64,000 nt of DNA, taken from positions 1 through 64,000 of the forward strand of contig JAQYVV010000008.1 in the NCBI GenBank assembly GCA_030145275.1. The letters run 5' to 3'. The DNA comes from Desulfurivibrionaceae bacterium. GTDB taxonomy: Bacteria; Desulfobacterota; Desulfobulbia; Desulfobulbales; VMSU01. The notes beneath the pieces were generated by a model, which saw nothing but the letters and a program-made list of their open reading frames with translations, was not told the DNA's origin and did not search any database. Both the position numbers and the translations under genes were made by a program. Within the stretch, counting starts at the first letter, position 1, and the number at the start of each line of letters is the position of its first letter. This document shows positions 62,184 to 64,000 of this stretch, piece after piece.

Positions 62184-64000
62184 TTATCCCCACTCCAAAC
62201 GCAGGACGCCGTCAAGTGCCTGGACTTTGGCAATTTTCACCATAATAGTATCTCCTGGCCCAGCTGAAACTGCCTGGCTGGGTGGAAGTTCCCCCTCCAA
62301 GAGAAAATCCGTCAGAACGATCCGCACCTTTTTGTCATTTCGTGCTAGAATAAAGGCTGGCCGGAGTTCGTTAACATGGGTTTCCAGATGTTTAAGAATC
62401 CAATAACGATGCCGAGATTGACTTACATGGTTGGCTTTGGAAGTGGCAGCCAGTAAATCTGCAGACAAAATATTTAAATCTTTTGTTGAATAATACGACC
62501 CTTTTTGTTGCAGGATTTCAGTTAGCTGGATTTGCATAGCCAGATCGAGCATCCTTCTGATGGGCGATGTCATTGTGGTGTATTGCTCAACACCGACTCC
62601 AGAATGACGTTTTGCTTTTGTACTGAGTATTCCCCTGGATAGATGCCGGCGTTGCCTGAAATTAATATATAGATCATCCTGGGGCATTGTGAACAACCTT
62701 TTCTGAGGAGGGGCTTGACTTCGAAAAAGTCCAGGTTCTTGTCTGACTGCGAGGTACTCTGCCCCCAGGCTGTTTGCCAAGACCATGAACTCTGAGACCA
62801 TGACTCTCATTTTGGTTTCCGTGTCCATGAGTTTTATGGAAACTGAGTCGTTATTTTCAATTTGAATGGCTACATCGGGGATAGGAATGACTAATGCCCC
62901 GGACTCTATTCTATTTTTTCTTAAATTTTCACTGAGCTTCACCAGATCGTGTAGCTCACCGTCTTGTTTGTAAAGCTCTTCGGCCCCTTGATAGGTGAGT
63001 TGTCTGGTAACCTTGACAACACTTCTGACTATTTTATGAGATAGTATCGCCCCCTCGGGTGAGATCTCGACGAGAAATGACACGGCCGGTCTGTCTTTTC
63101 CCTGAACCAGGCTGAAAATGTTTTCAGATAGGTCATGGGGAAGCATGGGCACCGTTCCATCGGCGAAATAGAGGGACGTTGTCCGTTCAAGGGAGGCTTT
63201 GTAAAGTGGCGTGCCTGGTTTGAGATAATGGCTCACGTCAGAAATGTGAATTCCCACCAAGAAATTATCTCCCTTTTTTTCTATATGCAGGGCATCGTCA
63301 AAATCTTTGGTTCCAGGTCCGTCAATGGTCAAAAGAGGAAGTTCTCTGAAGTCTCTGCGCGCTTGGCTACAGAGATTGTCCCCATCAAGTTCTTTGAGTT
63401 CGGCTGCTTGCTCCAGGCATTCTTGGGGGAATTCCACCGGGATTTTGGAACGCAGCAGAGCAATATTTTCGTTTTTATCCCAAATACCGGCCTTGACCAT
63501 AATATGGAAAGGATCGTGGGGTGCTGTCAGTTTCGATTCCTTTAGCAGGCTGCGGGCGGTCTCAAAATCATCAGCTTCGGCTTCAAAGAGATAATAATCT
63601 TTAATAAGTTCCAGGCAGTGCTCTTTGTCCGGCCAGTTCGGAAGGTCTTTGTCTTGCATGAGCAGGGCCAGGCTGCTGGCACCATTCTTTAAGAGGAGTT
63701 CTTTTCGCTCTCTTTCGGACTCTTGGTTCAGGAGTTGCTCAACCACCTCTGCTGAGTGGGCATGTATGTTCCCGTCTTTATATTTAAAATATAGTCTGTC
63801 TTTGAAGATGGCCCTGAGAAAGGCCGCTTCATGGTTGTCGGTGGCTAATTCTCCAAAGCAAAGTTCGGTGAGAAAGCGTGTTGGAAAGGAGAGGGGGCTT
63901 GATTCACTGGCAAGCTGCCATACCTCTTCAAGAGAGACTGGCAGTTCTAAGGCTTGACGGGTCTGGGAAATTTCAGCTAGGATTGCCAATGTTTCCTGGC
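62184..64000 (-). CDS. RNase II/R-family exoribonuclease (5' end outside window)
   Basis: The frame is open to the window edge, so the start lies beyond 64000; about 605 residues are visible. The RNB catalytic domain (~205-520) has LPLLTIDGPGTKDFDDALHIEK, with the Asp cluster that binds Mg, VGIHISDVSHYL, and SLYFADGTVPMLPHDLSE. A C-terminal S1-like region (~550-601) ends DGVLRLEWG. It is a hydrolytic 3'-5' exonuclease. The N-terminal region differs from E. coli RNase R, which has cold-shock domains, so RNase R versus RNase II cannot be settled. Confidence 0.85.
   Translation of the reverse strand, partial: QETLAILAEISQTRQALELPVSLEEVWQLASESSPLSFPTRFLTELCFGELATDNHEAAFLRAIFKDRLYFKYKDGNIHAHSAEVVEQLLNQESERERKELLLKNGASSLALLMQDKDLPNWPDKEHCLELIKDYYLFEAEADDFETARSLLKESKLTAPHDPFHIMVKAGIWDKNENIALLRSKIPVEFPQECLEQAAELKELDGDNLCSQARRDFRELPLLTIDGPGTKDFDDALHIEKKGDNFLVGIHISDVSHYLKPGTPLYKASLERTTSLYFADGTVPMLPHDLSENIFSLVQGKDRPAVSFLVEISPEGAILSHKIVRSVVKVTRQLTYQGAEELYKQDGELHDLVKLSENLRKNRIESGALVIPIPDVAIQIENNDSVSIKLMDTETKMRVMVSEFMVLANSLGAEYLAVRQEPGLFRSQAPPQKRLFTMPQDDLYINFRQRRHLSRGILSTKAKRHSGVGVEQYTTMTSPIRRMLDLAMQIQLTEILQQKGSYYSTKDLNILSADLLAATSKANHVSQSRHRYWILKHLETHVNELRPAFILARNDKKVRIVLTDFLLEGELPPSQAVSAGPGDTIMVKIAKVQALDGVLRLEWG

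Noticed and set aside
1-64000. CRISPR arrays, tRNA or rRNA genes, phage or transposase genes
   Set aside because: No regularly spaced direct repeats, no tRNA cloverleaf with GGTTCGA-type arm, and no integrase or transposase motifs were seen. The repeats present are dispersed palindromes.

Overview
The window reads as ordinary chromosome from a Gram-negative anaerobe, most likely a sulfur-cycling Desulfobacterota of the Desulfobulbales type. This is inferred from gene content, since no rRNA is present. The supporting signs are split pyruvate carboxylase subunits, large PAS/Cache hybrid kinases, a FapA (DUF342) protein, a DUF4438 protein, an apparent UGA-encoded selenoprotein, and moderate GC content. 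I see no tRNA, rRNA, CRISPR array, prophage or transposase gene.

Layout. 1-4.7 kb: a 5'-truncated PAS protein, a Cache/PAS hybrid kinase and a small membrane protein. 5-6.8 kb: a K+ channel with a TrkA-N domain and a rhomboid protease, both minus strand. 7.1-11.1 kb: a complete six-gene operon matching E. coli yjfI-J-K-L-M-C (PspA-like envelope-stress type). 11.3-16.8 kb: an SDR dehydrogenase, ssb and a 1206-residue CHASE hybrid kinase. 16.9-20.4 kb: minus-strand pycA-pycB. 20.8-27.7 kb: rpsT with a UUG start, then trpE-G-D-C-F, an unknown gene and thiL. 28-35.6 kb: an HDOD-kinase-receiver protein, a MinD/FlhG-like ATPase, an ExeA-like ATPase with a coupled basic mini-ORF, uvrB and a DUF374 acyltransferase. 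35.6-41 kb: a small secreted protein, an EHD-like dynamin GTPase, adk, two overlapping small genes and a FapA protein. 41-49.7 kb, all minus strand: corC, lnt, prfB (with its +1 frameshift), a GlcF-like Fe-S protein, a DsbA-family selenoprotein, phoH and a ybeY-pdxJ fusion. 49.9-55.6 kb: an unusual acetyl-CoA carboxylase locus (biotin carboxylase, fused alpha-beta carboxyltransferase, carrier-like protein, biotin ligase). 55.8-64 kb: an M3 peptidase, a glycosyltransferase, ychF, a DUF4438 protein, pyrE, a tiny zinc ribbon protein and a truncated RNase II/R-family gene.

The most unusual feature is between the genes. A composite palindromic element of about 150 bp (a roughly 107-bp palindrome joined to a roughly 50-bp companion) occurs about eight times, usually within a few bases of a stop codon. 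A chimeric copy and a lone companion are also present. The palindrome arms differ strongly between copies yet stay self-complementary. Several copies carry an exact 16-25 bp micro-insertion whose ends are conserved and which always sits immediately before a TG dinucleotide. Other repeat families (a 98-bp pair with TAGTGCCTTA ends, a 161-bp double palindrome, a perfect GGGTGGGC hairpin and AAGTTGAAAG motifs) fill other gaps.

The clearest protein-level finding is the DsbA-family gene at 43259-44110. It has an in-frame UGA exactly at the first cysteine of the CxxC motif, followed by a good bacterial SECIS-like hairpin.
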